Below are positions 1 to 7,512 of a DNA stretch of 22,539 nucleotides, in pieces. Source of the DNA: Bacteroidaceae bacterium (lineage in GTDB: Bacteria; Bacteroidota; Bacteroidia; Bacteroidales; Bacteroidaceae); NCBI GenBank assembly GCA_900769765.1, contig CAAGHW010000045.1, forward strand, positions 1 through 22,539, read 5' to 3'. The notes under the pieces are model-generated. The model saw only the letters and a list, made by a program, of their open reading frames with translations. It was not told where the DNA came from and made no database searches. Each line of letters opens with the position of its first letter. The first letter of the stretch is position 1. The position numbers and the translations under genes are program-made.

Positions 1-811
1 CTATACCTGTTATTGCTATTGAATCATTATTACGGTTGAGATATATTGTACTGTCCTGTAAAAGAACCCACCCAATACCCTCTAATTTCTCTTTTAAGAG
101 CTTTTTATTCAAACAGCGTGGAGTTATTACACTATCATTCAAATAAGCTCCTGTATCGTGATTTCCCAAAACAGCCATAGTTTCGTGTTTTCCTTTTATT
201 AAAGAGAGTTTTTCAAGTATATCAGGAGTGAGTTCTGAATGATGCATATTTATGATATCCCCACCAAAAAGTACAATATCGGCATCCGTTTCAGATATAA
301 TATCAGCAATGTCTTCAAGCTCCCGCTCAGCATCATACATAGAACCTGTATGGATATCCGATATAAACGCTATTCTATAACCATTGAATACTGCTGGCAG
401 ATTACTATAGGAAAGAGATATCTCACTTACCTTATAGTCGGTACGTGTCACAAAGATACCATACGTAAACAATAGTAATGAGATAAAGCTTACTCCCCCA
501 CCGAAATACAACCATTTTTTACTCTTGAACGGTAACCAGAATATATACAGTATCAAACGGCATATTGTAAGAACCAAAAAAATGGTTATAAGAACCATAG
601 ATATCTTCATTATTGATGTCATCTCATTCTCATTACTGAAAATCAACATAGACAGCGGAAGAATCAAAGGGATTATGTCTGCAACTATCACAGTTGCAGC
701 AAATGCTCTTTTGATTGATTTTTTGAGTTTATAATCTGCAAGTTTTCTGTATGCAAGAAAATCCAACAGAACCAAAAGGAGTGCGAGTGTTATGATTGTA
801 TACTTAAGCAT
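1..811 (-). CDS. Membrane-anchored metallophosphoesterase (3' end cut by window edge)
   Basis: The reading frame starts at the ATG whose first base is 811 and stays open for 270 codons to the left edge, so the C-terminus is missing. The first ~115 residues hold about four hydrophobic segments (roughly 2-17, 25-48, 64-84 and 95-113). After that come calcineurin-like phosphoesterase metal-binding motifs: SDIHTG near residue 151, GGDIIN near 185 and LGNHDTG near 215. This is the layout of YkuE-type membrane phosphoesterases, which face the extracytoplasmic side and hydrolyse phosphoesters; the real substrate cannot be told from sequence. A good promoter ends about 23 bases upstream of the start codon, so it is probably transcribed on its own or as the first gene of a unit continuing out of the window. 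The family call is safe; the biological role is not known. Confidence 0.88.
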   Translation of the reverse strand, partial: MLKYTIITLALLLVLLDFLAYRKLADYKLKKSIKRAFAATVIVADIIPLILPLSMLIFSNENEMTSIMKISMVLITIFLVLTICRLILYIFWLPFKSKKWLYFGGGVSFISLLLFTYGIFVTRTDYKVSEISLSYSNLPAVFNGYRIAFISDIHTGSMYDAERELEDIADIISETDADIVLFGGDIINMHHSELTPDILEKLSLIKGKHETMAVLGNHDTGAYLNDSVITPRCLNKKLLKEKLEGIGWVLLQDSTIYLNRNNDSIAITGI

Positions 812-833
812 GGTCCAATAATATTTTTGCAAG

Positions 834-864
834 CAAAAATATATAAAAGGCTTTTTAGATACAA
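834..864 (-). promoter_or_regulatory. Bacteroidetes-type promoter for the metallophosphoesterase
   Basis: Read on the minus strand, TTG (864-862) is followed by a 20-base spacer and then TATTTTTG (841-834). This matches the Bacteroidetes housekeeping sigma pattern TTG-N20-TAnnTTTG. The start of transcription would be near 828, giving a leader of fewer than 20 bases before the ATG at 811. The same 20-base spacing recurs at the tRNA, mnmG and symporter promoters in this window. Confidence 0.55.
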
Positions 865-1370
865 TAAATCCTTGGTATGTTTTATCCACCCTTTCAACCG
901 ATCTTATATATTATATATATCCTTTTAAAAATTTAAAAAAAATAAAAAACAACAATAAATCCTGTTGATAATGTAGAGAAAAAAAGCACCATAAATTTGT
1001 ATTTTAAGTTATTAGTTGAAGAACTAAAATTATCAATATTTTCTTAACAACTCAATTTATTGATAATAAATAACATATAATACTTTTTCAACAATTATGA
1101 AAGTGTGGTTTCCTTAATAAAAAATGGCTTTTCAACATGTTTAAAACTGTTGAAATCAATTTGAAAAATATAGGTAAAAAAAATGGTAAAATAATTTGGT
1201 GTTTTAATTGCGTGTACGGCTTAATTTTTGATTCCGAAAACCAAAATTTAAAAGCCACTTTTTTTACCTTTTTTATCAGTATGTTTTCAACAATATATTA
1301 ACAATTCTTTTAACAACTGTCCGTCATCATCTATACAAAGTTACCGTTTTACTTTTTAATGAAATAAAAA
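865..1370. other. Long AT-rich non-coding region with DnaA-box-like repeats; candidate oriC
   Basis: No credible gene lies between the metallophosphoesterase and the aminotransferase, and this is the largest gene-free gap in the window. It holds TTATCCACC at 882-890 (one change from TTATCCACA), TGTTGATAA at 963-971 (TTATCAACA on the other strand), TTATCAATA at 1030-1038 and in inverse at 1058-1066, three copies of TTTTCAACA (1085-1093, 1129-1137, 1284-1292) and TGTTGAAA at 1148-1155. A further TTATCAACA lies in the adjacent terminator (1383-1391). A nearly pure A/T tract at 901-960 could be an unwinding element. Clustered boxes beside such a tract are typical of bacterial origins. No exact TTATCCACA is present and dnaA is not in the window, so the call is tentative. 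Confidence 0.35.
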
Positions 1371-1401
1371 ATATAGCCTGTGTTATCAACACAGGCTATA
1401 T
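1371..1401 (-). terminator. Rho-independent terminator after the aminotransferase gene
   Basis: A perfect 14-bp stem (1371-1384 with 1388-1401) closes on a 3-base loop. On the minus strand it is followed by a run of six T (1371-1366), placing it 28 bases after the aspC stop. The plus-strand side also has a T run, but no plus-strand gene enters from the left, so it most likely ends the permease-ribBA-aspC transcript. Confidence 0.85.
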
Positions 1402-1428
1402 TTTTATAATGTTATTCAAGTTGATAAT

Positions 1429-2622
1429 TTATTTCAACTTCGCAAGAGCCTCTTTAATACGGCGTATAGCTTCGATAATGTTCTCGTCACTTGTTGCGTA
1501 ACTCATTCTGAAACATTCAGGCGCACCGAATGATGTACCTCCAACAGCAGCTACATGAGCCTCAGTCAAAAGATACATTGCAAGGTCGTCGCTATTATTG
1601 ATTACTGTGTCACCATAGCTCTTACCGTAGAATGAACTACATTTTGGGAACAGATAGAATGCGCCTTCAGGTACATTAACTTCGAGTCCCGGAATTTCTT
1701 TTGCAAGTTTGACTATAAGGTCGCGACGGCGTTGGAAAGCCTTACGCATCTCCTCTACCGGCTCCTGTGAGCCTGTATAAGCCTCAAGTGATGCCATCTG
1801 TGAAACAGAGCAAGGACCGCTTGTATATTGTCCCTGTAATTTGTTGCAACCCTTTACAATCCATTCTGCAGCGGCAAGGTAACCAATTCGCCAACCTGTC
1901 ATTGCATATGCCTTTGAAACACCGTTTATTATTATTACACGCTCTCTTATCTCTTCGAACTGTGCAATACTCTCGTGTTTGCCTACATAGCTTATATGTT
2001 CATAAATCTCATCGGCTACTACATATACTTGAGGATATTTTGCAAGTACATCAGCAAGTTCTTTCAATTCCTCTTTTGTATAAACCGAACCTGTAGGGTT
2101 TGAAGGAGAACACAGAATGAGCATTTTTGTCTTTGGAGTGATGGCAGCTTCGAGCTGTGCACCTGTGATTTTGAAATTCTGCTCTATACCTGCGCTTACG
2201 ATTACAGGGTTACCATCGGCAAGTTTTACCATATCAGGATAGCTAACCCAATAAGGAGCCGGAACAATAACTTCGTCACCTGGATTTACAAGAGCCATGA
2301 TAGCATTACATACAGCCTGTTTTGCACCGTTTGATACAGAAATCTGTGATTCCTTGAATTCAAGACCGTTCTCGTTCTTCAGTTTCTCAACAATGGCTTT
2401 ACGCAATGAAGGATAACCCGGAACAGGTGAATAACGTGACCAGTTATCGTCGATAGCTTGCTTTGCAGCCGCTTTAATAGCATCAGGAGTGTTGAAATCT
2501 GGTTCACCAACACTCATATTGATAACATCTACGCCTTGTGCTTTCAACTCTTGGCTCTTCTGAGACATAGCCAATGTTGCCGATGGCGCCAATCGGTTTA
2601 CGCGGTCTGATAATTGATTCAT
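1429..2622 (-). CDS. aspC: Pyridoxal-phosphate-dependent class I aminotransferase (aspartate aminotransferase type)
   Basis: At 397 residues the protein has the usual length for fold-type I subgroup I-gamma aminotransferases, which move an amino group between aspartate and 2-oxoglutarate with PLP as cofactor. The PLP site is intact: NPTG with Asn175, Asp204 and Tyr207 in VVADEIYEHI, and the Schiff-base lysine Lys237 in SKAYAMTGWRIGY. The substrate carboxylate-binding arginine is in FRMSYA near residue 373. The protein is cytoplasmic. It starts 19 bases after the ribBA stop and ends before a strong terminator, so it is the last gene of the permease-ribBA-aspC unit. Related enzymes can accept other amino acids, so the aspartate assignment is by family and is not shown by specific residues. 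No Shine-Dalgarno sequence is visible, as is usual in this phylum. Confidence 0.92.
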   Translation of the reverse strand: MNQLSDRVNRLAPSATLAMSQKSQELKAQGVDVINMSVGEPDFNTPDAIKAAAKQAIDDNWSRYSPVPGYPSLRKAIVEKLKNENGLEFKESQISVSNGAKQAVCNAIMALVNPGDEVIVPAPYWVSYPDMVKLADGNPVIVSAGIEQNFKITGAQLEAAITPKTKMLILCSPSNPTGSVYTKEELKELADVLAKYPQVYVVADEIYEHISYVGKHESIAQFEEIRERVIIINGVSKAYAMTGWRIGYLAAAEWIVKGCNKLQGQYTSGPCSVSQMASLEAYTGSQEPVEEMRKAFQRRRDLIVKLAKEIPGLEVNVPEGAFYLFPKCSSFYGKSYGDTVINNSDDLAMYLLTEAHVAAVGGTSFGAPECFRMSYATSDENIIEAIRRIKEALAKLK

Positions 2623-2641
2623 ATTATTTATTGGTTTTTAA

Positions 2642-3856
2642 TTATTTCTTGAAGTTCAATGTATGTCCCATTCTCTCGGCTTTTGTATGCAGATAACGGG
2701 AATTGTAGCTGTTAGGCTCAATCTCTATGCTTATATTCTCTGTTATTGTCAATCCATAGCTCTCGAGCCCTATTCTCTTTACCGGATTATTGGTTATAAG
2801 GCGCATCTTGCGTACACCTATTTTTCGCAATATCTCGGCACCCACACCATAATCTCTTTCATCGGCTTTAAAACCTAAGCAAAGATTTGCATCAACGGTA
2901 TCCATACCCTCCTCTTGCAGCTTGTATGCACGCATCTTGTTCATGAGTCCTATACCGCGTCCTTCCTGGTTAAGATATACTATTACACCTTTTCCGGTCT
3001 TTTCAATAAGTTTCATGGCTTCGTGCAACTGCGCTCCACAATCACAACGCTGTGAACCGAATATGTCTCCGGTCATACATGATGAATGTACACGTACGAC
3101 AATAGGCTCCTCTTCGGTCCATTCACCCTTTATCAAAGCTATATGTTCAAGACCGTTTGACTTTTGACGGAATGGTATAAGACGGAAATGGCCATATTCA
3201 GTAGGCATATCCACCTCTTCACCTTTCTCGACGAGTGATTCCAATTTAAGACGGTACTCGATAAGGTCCTTGATTGATATAATTTTGAAATTATTCTCTT
3301 TTGCAATCTCTATGAGTTGTGGCATACGTGCCATTGTACCATCCTCGTTCATTATCTCAATGAGTGCTGCCGCAGGATAAAGTCCTGCCAAGCGTGCAAG
3401 GTCTATACTTGCTTCAGTGTGTCCGGCACGACGTAAAACACCGTTATCCTGTGCATACAACGGATTTATATGTCCAGGTCGAGCAAATGTTTCAGGTTTA
3501 CTCGATGGGTCGGCAAGAGCCTTGATTGTAGCTGCTCTGTCGGCTGTAGATACACCTGTGGTACAACCCTCTACCTTATCGACAGTGACAGTAAACGGTG
3601 TTCCGAGCAGGCTTGTGTTGGAACTTACTTGTGGTTCAAGCTGAAGCTCCTTGCAGCGTGAAATTGTGATAGGTGCACAAAGCACTCCCCTACCGTTCTT
3701 GAGCATAAAATTTACGGTTTCGGGAGTAATCATTTCGGCTGCAACAATGAAGTCGCCTTCATTCTCCCTATCCTCATCATCTACAACAATGACAATCTTT
3801 CCTTTTCTGAAATCATCGAGAGCCTCTTCGATAGTATTTAGTTTGAAATTTTCCAT
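2642..3856 (-). CDS. ribBA: Bifunctional 3,4-dihydroxy-2-butanone-4-phosphate synthase / GTP cyclohydrolase II
   Basis: This fused enzyme makes the two committed precursors of riboflavin, from ribulose 5-phosphate (RibB half) and GTP (RibA half). The RibB domain is roughly residues 1-200, with the acidic metal/substrate loop VVDDEDRENEGD (24-35) and His146 in AGHTEAS. The RibA domain follows from about 205, with zinc ligands Cys260, Cys271 and Cys273 in SCMTGDIFGSQRCDCG and the GTP-handling segment LNQEGRGIGL (295-304). The total of 404 residues is the standard length of the fusion, and both halves look catalytically complete. Only 6 bases separate it from the upstream permease gene and 19 from aspC downstream, so it sits inside an operon. 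That spacing leaves no room for an FMN riboswitch directly ahead of it. Confidence 0.97.
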   Translation of the reverse strand: MENFKLNTIEEALDDFRKGKIVIVVDDEDRENEGDFIVAAEMITPETVNFMLKNGRGVLCAPITISRCKELQLEPQVSSNTSLLGTPFTVTVDKVEGCTTGVSTADRAATIKALADPSSKPETFARPGHINPLYAQDNGVLRRAGHTEASIDLARLAGLYPAAALIEIMNEDGTMARMPQLIEIAKENNFKIISIKDLIEYRLKLESLVEKGEEVDMPTEYGHFRLIPFRQKSNGLEHIALIKGEWTEEEPIVVRVHSSCMTGDIFGSQRCDCGAQLHEAMKLIEKTGKGVIVYLNQEGRGIGLMNKMRAYKLQEEGMDTVDANLCLGFKADERDYGVGAEILRKIGVRKMRLITNNPVKRIGLESYGLTITENISIEIEPNSYNSRYLHTKAERMGHTLNFKK

Positions 3857-3862
3857 TTATGA

Positions 3863-5773
3863 TTATATAAGTTCTTTATTTTTAAATGTATTTATAATTT
3901 TTTTCGCAGTCGTTTCAATCTTTACAATGTCTTTTAGCAGACGTATTCTGAAAAATATTGCACGAAGATATATAATTATTCCTAATGGTAATACAACTAT
4001 AGATAATATATTTAACCATATTTTCCTGAACGGTGAATATATGGCATCGATTGAGAGTATAGGAATTTCGTTTAATGCAATGATTACTTTTCTTTCCCTA
4101 CTGTTTCCAAGTTCATCTATAACCTCTTCGAGTTTCCTGTTTATATTTTCAAGATTTGTATTTTCATATGTAAAGAATACGCTCTTTATAGTCGGTAATC
4201 TTTTAAGTCTGTTATTCTTCTTATATAATTTTGATTCGTTGTAAATATCTTCGAGTTTAACGGCGCAACTTACATAATCGGGGTCTTCTATGATAACCTC
4301 TTTTATTGCTATATTACGTTTTTCGGGTATTGCAAACAACATCTTGAAGAATGATTTTATAGAGTCTCCATTGAATATTCCTGAATCTTTGTTTGCCTGA
4401 TAGGTAAAGAATATTCCAAGTGGTGCAAGAACCATAGTGCTCAGCCATGCGCCAAACCAGGTATGCCACTCTCCTTCGCGGGCAAGTTTTGCTCCTGATG
4501 TGGTGAATATGTAATACAGAATGAATGTAGCAACAGATATAAGTACCGGATAACCAAGTCCACCTTTGCGTACGATAGCTCCAAGCGGAGCACCTATGAA
4601 GAAAAACACAAGACATCCGAGCGAAAGGGTAAACTTTTCCCACCACGATATTTTATGGCGGTTCAAATCCTTATCGAGTGAACGCATTATATTGCTTTTT
4701 ATCTCGTAATCGACCTTAAGTTGTTTAATCTTATTTAGTTGGGTACGTTTCCAACTGAGTTTCGATGATTTTGTAGCAATATTATATACACTGTCAACAT
4801 TAATGTAGAAAATCTTATCCCTTTTCATCAATGTTGTATCATTGGAGTTGAAATTTAAACGTGCCTTGTATGTCGAACGCAATACTCCCATCCAATTTGA
4901 TTCTCCTATACTGTCGTTGGATATTGTAAGTGAATCTATGGCCGTTGTAAGTTCTTTTATATTCTTGCTTGCAGCATTTGATTTTATGAATGCTGCATCC
5001 TTCATCTCGAATCCACCGTTTATCTTTATAAGAACCTCTTTTCGTGAGAATGTCTCGCGACGATATGGTCTGTTCTGTTTCTTGGTCTGCTGGTCGGTAA
5101 GGTTCGAGAATTGTTCTCCCGAATATAAAGCCATTACCATCAGTTTGTTGTCGCTTGTGTTTATAATCTCTGCCGAGTCGGATATGAGAATGTTTGCATT
5201 GTCGAATCCTGATGACATGTCGTATATGACAACATTATAAAGCTTTCCGGTCTCATCGTCCTTATGATCTACATAAATGTTGTATCCTTCAATCTTGTCA
5301 TAGAAAATCTTTTCAGGTATTTCGCTTTCAGGCGACGACTGTTTTATTGAATACATCATTGTGTATAGCTGCATTTGTGCATACGGGCTTATGATGTTCT
5401 GGAAATAGAAAGAAACGCCGCAAAGTATTGAACAACATACTATCAGCGGTGTCATAATACGCAACAATGGTATTCCGGCAGCTTTCATGGCAAGAAGTTC
5501 AAGCTTTTCGCCAAAATTACCGAATGTCATCAGTGCAGCAAGAAGTATTGAAAGAGGAAGTGATTGTGATACAAGAGTAATGGAGCCATATGCAAAGAAT
5601 TTCAGCAGCACGGCTATGTCAAGCCCTTTTTCTACAAAGTCGTCAACCCACATCCATAACAGCTGCATTATGAATATGAACAGACATATAAAGAAAGTAC
5701 CCAACAGATTACCCAAAAAGGTCTTTATAATAAAAAGATCCATTTTTTTAATATGCAATCGTGGTAGTTTCAT
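3863..5773 (-). CDS. LptF/LptG family permease (lipopolysaccharide export)
   Basis: The protein matches the YjgP/YjgQ family, the inner-membrane partners of LptB that extract lipopolysaccharide for delivery to the outer membrane. Three N-terminal membrane segments (about 15-40, 55-82, 105-126) are followed by a ~250-residue periplasmic beta-jellyroll part, then three more membrane segments (about 380-400, 406-425, 437-457). The family's conserved segment around SLPLSILLAALMTFG (71-85) is present. After the sixth helix the chain runs on for ~175 residues, with a hydrophobic segment at about 585-608 near the end; E. coli LptF/LptG stop near 360 residues. Met11 is an alternative start. LptF and LptG cannot be told apart here. 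It is the first gene of a unit with ribBA (6-base gap) and aspC. Confidence 0.9.
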   Translation of the reverse strand: MKLPRLHIKKMDLFIIKTFLGNLLGTFFICLFIFIMQLLWMWVDDFVEKGLDIAVLLKFFAYGSITLVSQSLPLSILLAALMTFGNFGEKLELLAMKAAGIPLLRIMTPLIVCCSILCGVSFYFQNIISPYAQMQLYTMMYSIKQSSPESEIPEKIFYDKIEGYNIYVDHKDDETGKLYNVVIYDMSSGFDNANILISDSAEIINTSDNKLMVMALYSGEQFSNLTDQQTKKQNRPYRRETFSRKEVLIKINGGFEMKDAAFIKSNAASKNIKELTTAIDSLTISNDSIGESNWMGVLRSTYKARLNFNSNDTTLMKRDKIFYINVDSVYNIATKSSKLSWKRTQLNKIKQLKVDYEIKSNIMRSLDKDLNRHKISWWEKFTLSLGCLVFFFIGAPLGAIVRKGGLGYPVLISVATFILYYIFTTSGAKLAREGEWHTWFGAWLSTMVLAPLGIFFTYQANKDSGIFNGDSIKSFFKMLFAIPEKRNIAIKEVIIEDPDYVSCAVKLEDIYNESKLYKKNNRLKRLPTIKSVFFTYENTNLENINRKLEEVIDELGNSRERKVIIALNEIPILSIDAIYSPFRKIWLNILSIVVLPLGIIIYLRAIFFRIRLLKDIVKIETTAKKIINTFKNKELI

Positions 5774-5818
5774 ATAGTGTTGTAGTGGGCTTTTATAGTA
5801 TCAAATTGTATTTATAAA

Positions 5819-5848
5819 GAAAAGCTACCTTAATCTAAGGTAGTTTTC
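5819..5848 (-). terminator. Hairpin terminator between the START-like gene and the permease
   Basis: The arms 5819-5832 and 5836-5848 pair over 13 bp with one bulged G and a 3-base loop. A T-rich tract follows on either strand. On the minus strand it lies about 60 bases after the START-like stop codon and before the permease start, so it most likely ends the START-like transcript. It could alternatively act as an attenuator in the permease leader. Confidence 0.7.
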
Positions 5849-5908
5849 TTTTTACAAAGGTAGTATAAAAGGTTGATTATATAGAATAACAAAATAAAAA
5901 ACTGAGTA

Positions 5909-6289
5909 TTACATACCCGATTGACGTCTCAAATTTTCAATTTGAGAATCCCAAAGGTCTTTCTGGTCCTCTATTTCGTCCTTATCTGCAAAGTCGGTTA
6001 TTTCAAGAGTGTGTTCTCGTGTAAGTTCGTTATATGCAATTCTCATTTCAAAATAGGTGTTCTGACTTTCGTCGTCCCATCTGAATTTTACATATACCCC
6101 ATTTCTTTGTGCTATAAGGTGAGCTATTCTTTTTTCGGTTTTTCCCCAGCAGAAAGTAAATATACGGTCAATATTTTCAACCTTATCAGCAAACCATGGC
6201 GATAATCCAGCCGATGTGCCTATATATCGCCAAATCATCGATGCACTACCCTTTAATGGATACTCTATATAAATTTTTTCTTTACTCAT
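5909..6289 (-). CDS. START-like domain protein (PF19569-type), function unknown
   Basis: This 126-residue soluble protein has no signal peptide or membrane segment. Its pattern, an N-terminal IYIEYPLKGS strand, a helix with SAGLSPWFAD (26-35), then alternating strands and a charged C-terminal helix, resembles the helix-grip START/AHSA1 fold. I recognise it as the short Bacteroidetes START-like family, whose members are annotated without a known ligand. Helix-grip folds bind hydrophobic ligands in a central cavity, but nothing here names one. It lies just upstream of the LptF/LptG permease on the same strand, separated by 135 bases and a terminator, so it is adjacent but probably transcribed separately. 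No clear promoter of the TTG-N20-TAnnTTTG type was found ahead of it in 6290-6480. Confidence 0.8.
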   Translation of the reverse strand: MSKEKIYIEYPLKGSASMIWRYIGTSAGLSPWFADKVENIDRIFTFCWGKTEKRIAHLIAQRNGVYVKFRWDDESQNTYFEMRIAYNELTREHTLEITDFADKDEIEDQKDLWDSQIENLRRQSGM

Positions 6290-6480
6290 TATAGAATATT
6301 ATGATTGATAAGTTATAAGTATTTGTATATCAGTCGCAAGTTAAATAAATATATTTAAAATTCAAAGGAAAACCGTTTTTAATTTTATTGTTCCAATAGC
6401 CTTTTGATGTATAAATGAAACAGAAAACAGATGTTTATGGTTCTTTTTGAATATTTTTTTGATGAAAAATTATAAAAAAC

Positions 6481-6511
6481 TTGCCATATTCAAATTATAG
6501 ATATATCTTTG
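6481..6511 (+). promoter_or_regulatory. Bacteroidetes-type promoter for tRNA-Met
   Basis: TTG (6481-6483), a 20-base spacer and TATCTTTG (6504-6511) match the Bacteroidetes pattern exactly. Transcription would begin near 6517, about a dozen bases before the mature tRNA. The remaining upstream stretch (6290-6480) is AT-rich and shows nothing else. Confidence 0.7.
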
Positions 6512-6528
6512 CACCGCAAAAATGCGAT

Positions 6529-6602
6529 GGCGAGATAGCTCAGCTGGTTAGAGCGCATGATTCATAATCATGAGGTCCCCGGTTCAATCCCGGGTCTCGC
6601 TA
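6529..6602 (+). tRNA. tRNA-Met (anticodon CAT, elongator type)
   Basis: A 74-base cloverleaf can be folded by hand: a 7-bp acceptor stem (6529-6535 with 6595-6601, first pair G-U), D stem GCTC/GAGC, anticodon stem CATGA/TCATG closing the loop TTCATAA, and T stem CCCGG/CCGGG with the TTCAATC loop. The discriminator is A at 6602 and no CCA is encoded. The anticodon stem lacks the three G-C pairs of initiator tRNA, so this is not fMet. A tRNA-Ile2, whose C34 would be changed to lysidine, also reads CAT in the gene and cannot be fully excluded by eye. Confidence 0.93.
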
Positions 6603-6605
6603 CTG

Positions 6606-6642
6606 AAACGGAGAGAGTTGAAAAACTCTCTCCGTTTTTTTT
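6606..6642 (+). terminator. Rho-independent terminator of tRNA-Met
   Basis: A perfect 14-bp stem (6606-6619 with 6624-6637) closes on the tetraloop GAAA and runs into an eight-T tract. It begins 4 bases after the tRNA, so the tRNA is a single-gene transcript. Confidence 0.92.
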
Positions 6643-6706
6643 ATCCTACTTTTTGTCCACCCTGCCGAAATTTCAGTTCATTTCTTTTAATAATAAGAAA
6701 TTTTCC

Positions 6707-6714
6707 TAAATTTG
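6707..6714 (+). promoter_or_regulatory. Possible -7 element upstream of the secreted hypothetical gene
   Basis: TAAATTTG fits TAnnTTTG, but no TTG is found at the ideal 20-base spacing upstream; only a T-rich stretch (6681-6688) is there. A start near 6721 would give a leader of about 120 bases with small inverted repeats at 6718-6734, 6753-6767 and 6809-6820. Confidence 0.35.
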
Positions 6715-6843
6715 CGTTGTTGCAGAAAGCAACAGACATAAATTGGAAGCGTTTTAGTTAAGCTAAAGTAGGCTCACACTTTCTTTTATGCTCTTTCAAT
6801 TCAAATTTAGGTATGCCTATGAGCTGATGGCTGGTATTTGATT

Positions 6844-7413
6844 ATGAAAAAGTTTTTATTTCTGTTTGTGACTTTATTTTTTTCAATGTCATTGTATGCC
6901 CAAGAACATTTAGAATTTAGAGGTATACCAATTGACGGAAACTTAACAAATTTTGTTTCTAAAATGAAATCAATAGGATATACAGTTGAAGCCGAAGACG
7001 GCAATGTAGTCCTTATGAAAGGTAAGTTTACAAATCGTGATGCAACATTGCTAGTTTGTAGCAGTGTAAAATCTCATACAGTTTGGAAGGTTTGTGTACT
7101 ATTTGATGAGGCTAGCTCTTGGAATTCACTTAAAAGTGATTATTTAGAATATAAAGAATTATTTACAAAAAAATATGGAAAATCAAGTGATTGTTATGAA
7201 ATCTTTTTGGATCCGTATTATGAAGGTGATGGATATGAACTTCAAGCTTTAAGAAATGAAAAATGTTACTATGTAACATTTTTTGAAAATAGCATAGGTT
7301 ATGTATCTGTTGAAATGAAAAAATCAGAACGACTAGGATTTAATTATGAGGATAAAATAAATTCAAAAATTTATAGTAAAGAGAAAGATTCATCAGCGTT
7401 AGATGAAATATAA
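6844..7413 (+). CDS. Secreted hypothetical protein
   Basis: I do not recognise a named family. The protein begins with a typical signal peptide: MKK, a hydrophobic core rich in Phe and Leu, then SLYA followed by Gln, giving likely cleavage after Ala19. There is no Cys after the cleavage site, so it is probably exported as a soluble protein and not a lipoprotein. The mature part is about 170 residues, starts HLEFRGIPIDG, and looks like alternating strands and helices. The EFRGIPIDG opening resembles small exported proteins common in Bacteroidales, which have no assigned function. Position 6838 is an in-frame TTG; ATG at 6844 is preferred because it starts the canonical MKK signal sequence. The gene appears more AT-rich than its neighbours and stands alone between tRNA-Met and polA, with its own terminator. 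Confidence 0.85.
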   Translation: MKKFLFLFVTLFFSMSLYAQEHLEFRGIPIDGNLTNFVSKMKSIGYTVEAEDGNVVLMKGKFTNRDATLLVCSSVKSHTVWKVCVLFDEASSWNSLKSDYLEYKELFTKKYGKSSDCYEIFLDPYYEGDGYELQALRNEKCYYVTFFENSIGYVSVEMKKSERLGFNYEDKINSKIYSKEKDSSALDEI

Positions 7414-7440
7414 TCTTTTAGATTAGGATAATACAAGAAG

Positions 7441-7483
7441 AAAGTATCAATACAACCTTTTTAGGATGTATTGATACTTTTTT
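7441..7483 (+). terminator. Rho-independent terminator of the secreted hypothetical gene
   Basis: A 14-bp perfect stem (7441-7454 with 7467-7480) has a 12-base loop and continues into a T run. It starts about 28 bases after the stop at 7413. The minus-strand side is less T-rich, so it mainly serves the plus-strand gene, although polA converges on it. Confidence 0.85.
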
Positions 7484-7512
7484 ATTATACTGTTTTGTTC
7501 TGAAATCAGCAA

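Noticed and set aside
239..734. Two short plus-strand open frames (239-475, 525-734)
   Set aside because: Both lie opposite the metallophosphoesterase frame, which has clear catalytic motifs.
3857..3862. A possible FMN riboswitch ahead of ribBA
   Set aside because: Only 6 bases separate ribBA from the upstream gene and no FMN-element sequence was seen ahead of the permease either.
6838..6843. TTG at 6838 as the start of the secreted protein
   Set aside because: The ATG six bases later begins a canonical MKK signal peptide.
6529..7512. A small island integrated at tRNA-Met
   Set aside because: No repeat of the tRNA 3' end is found downstream, there is no integrase, and the gene has ordinary promoter and terminator arrangements; AT-richness alone is not enough.
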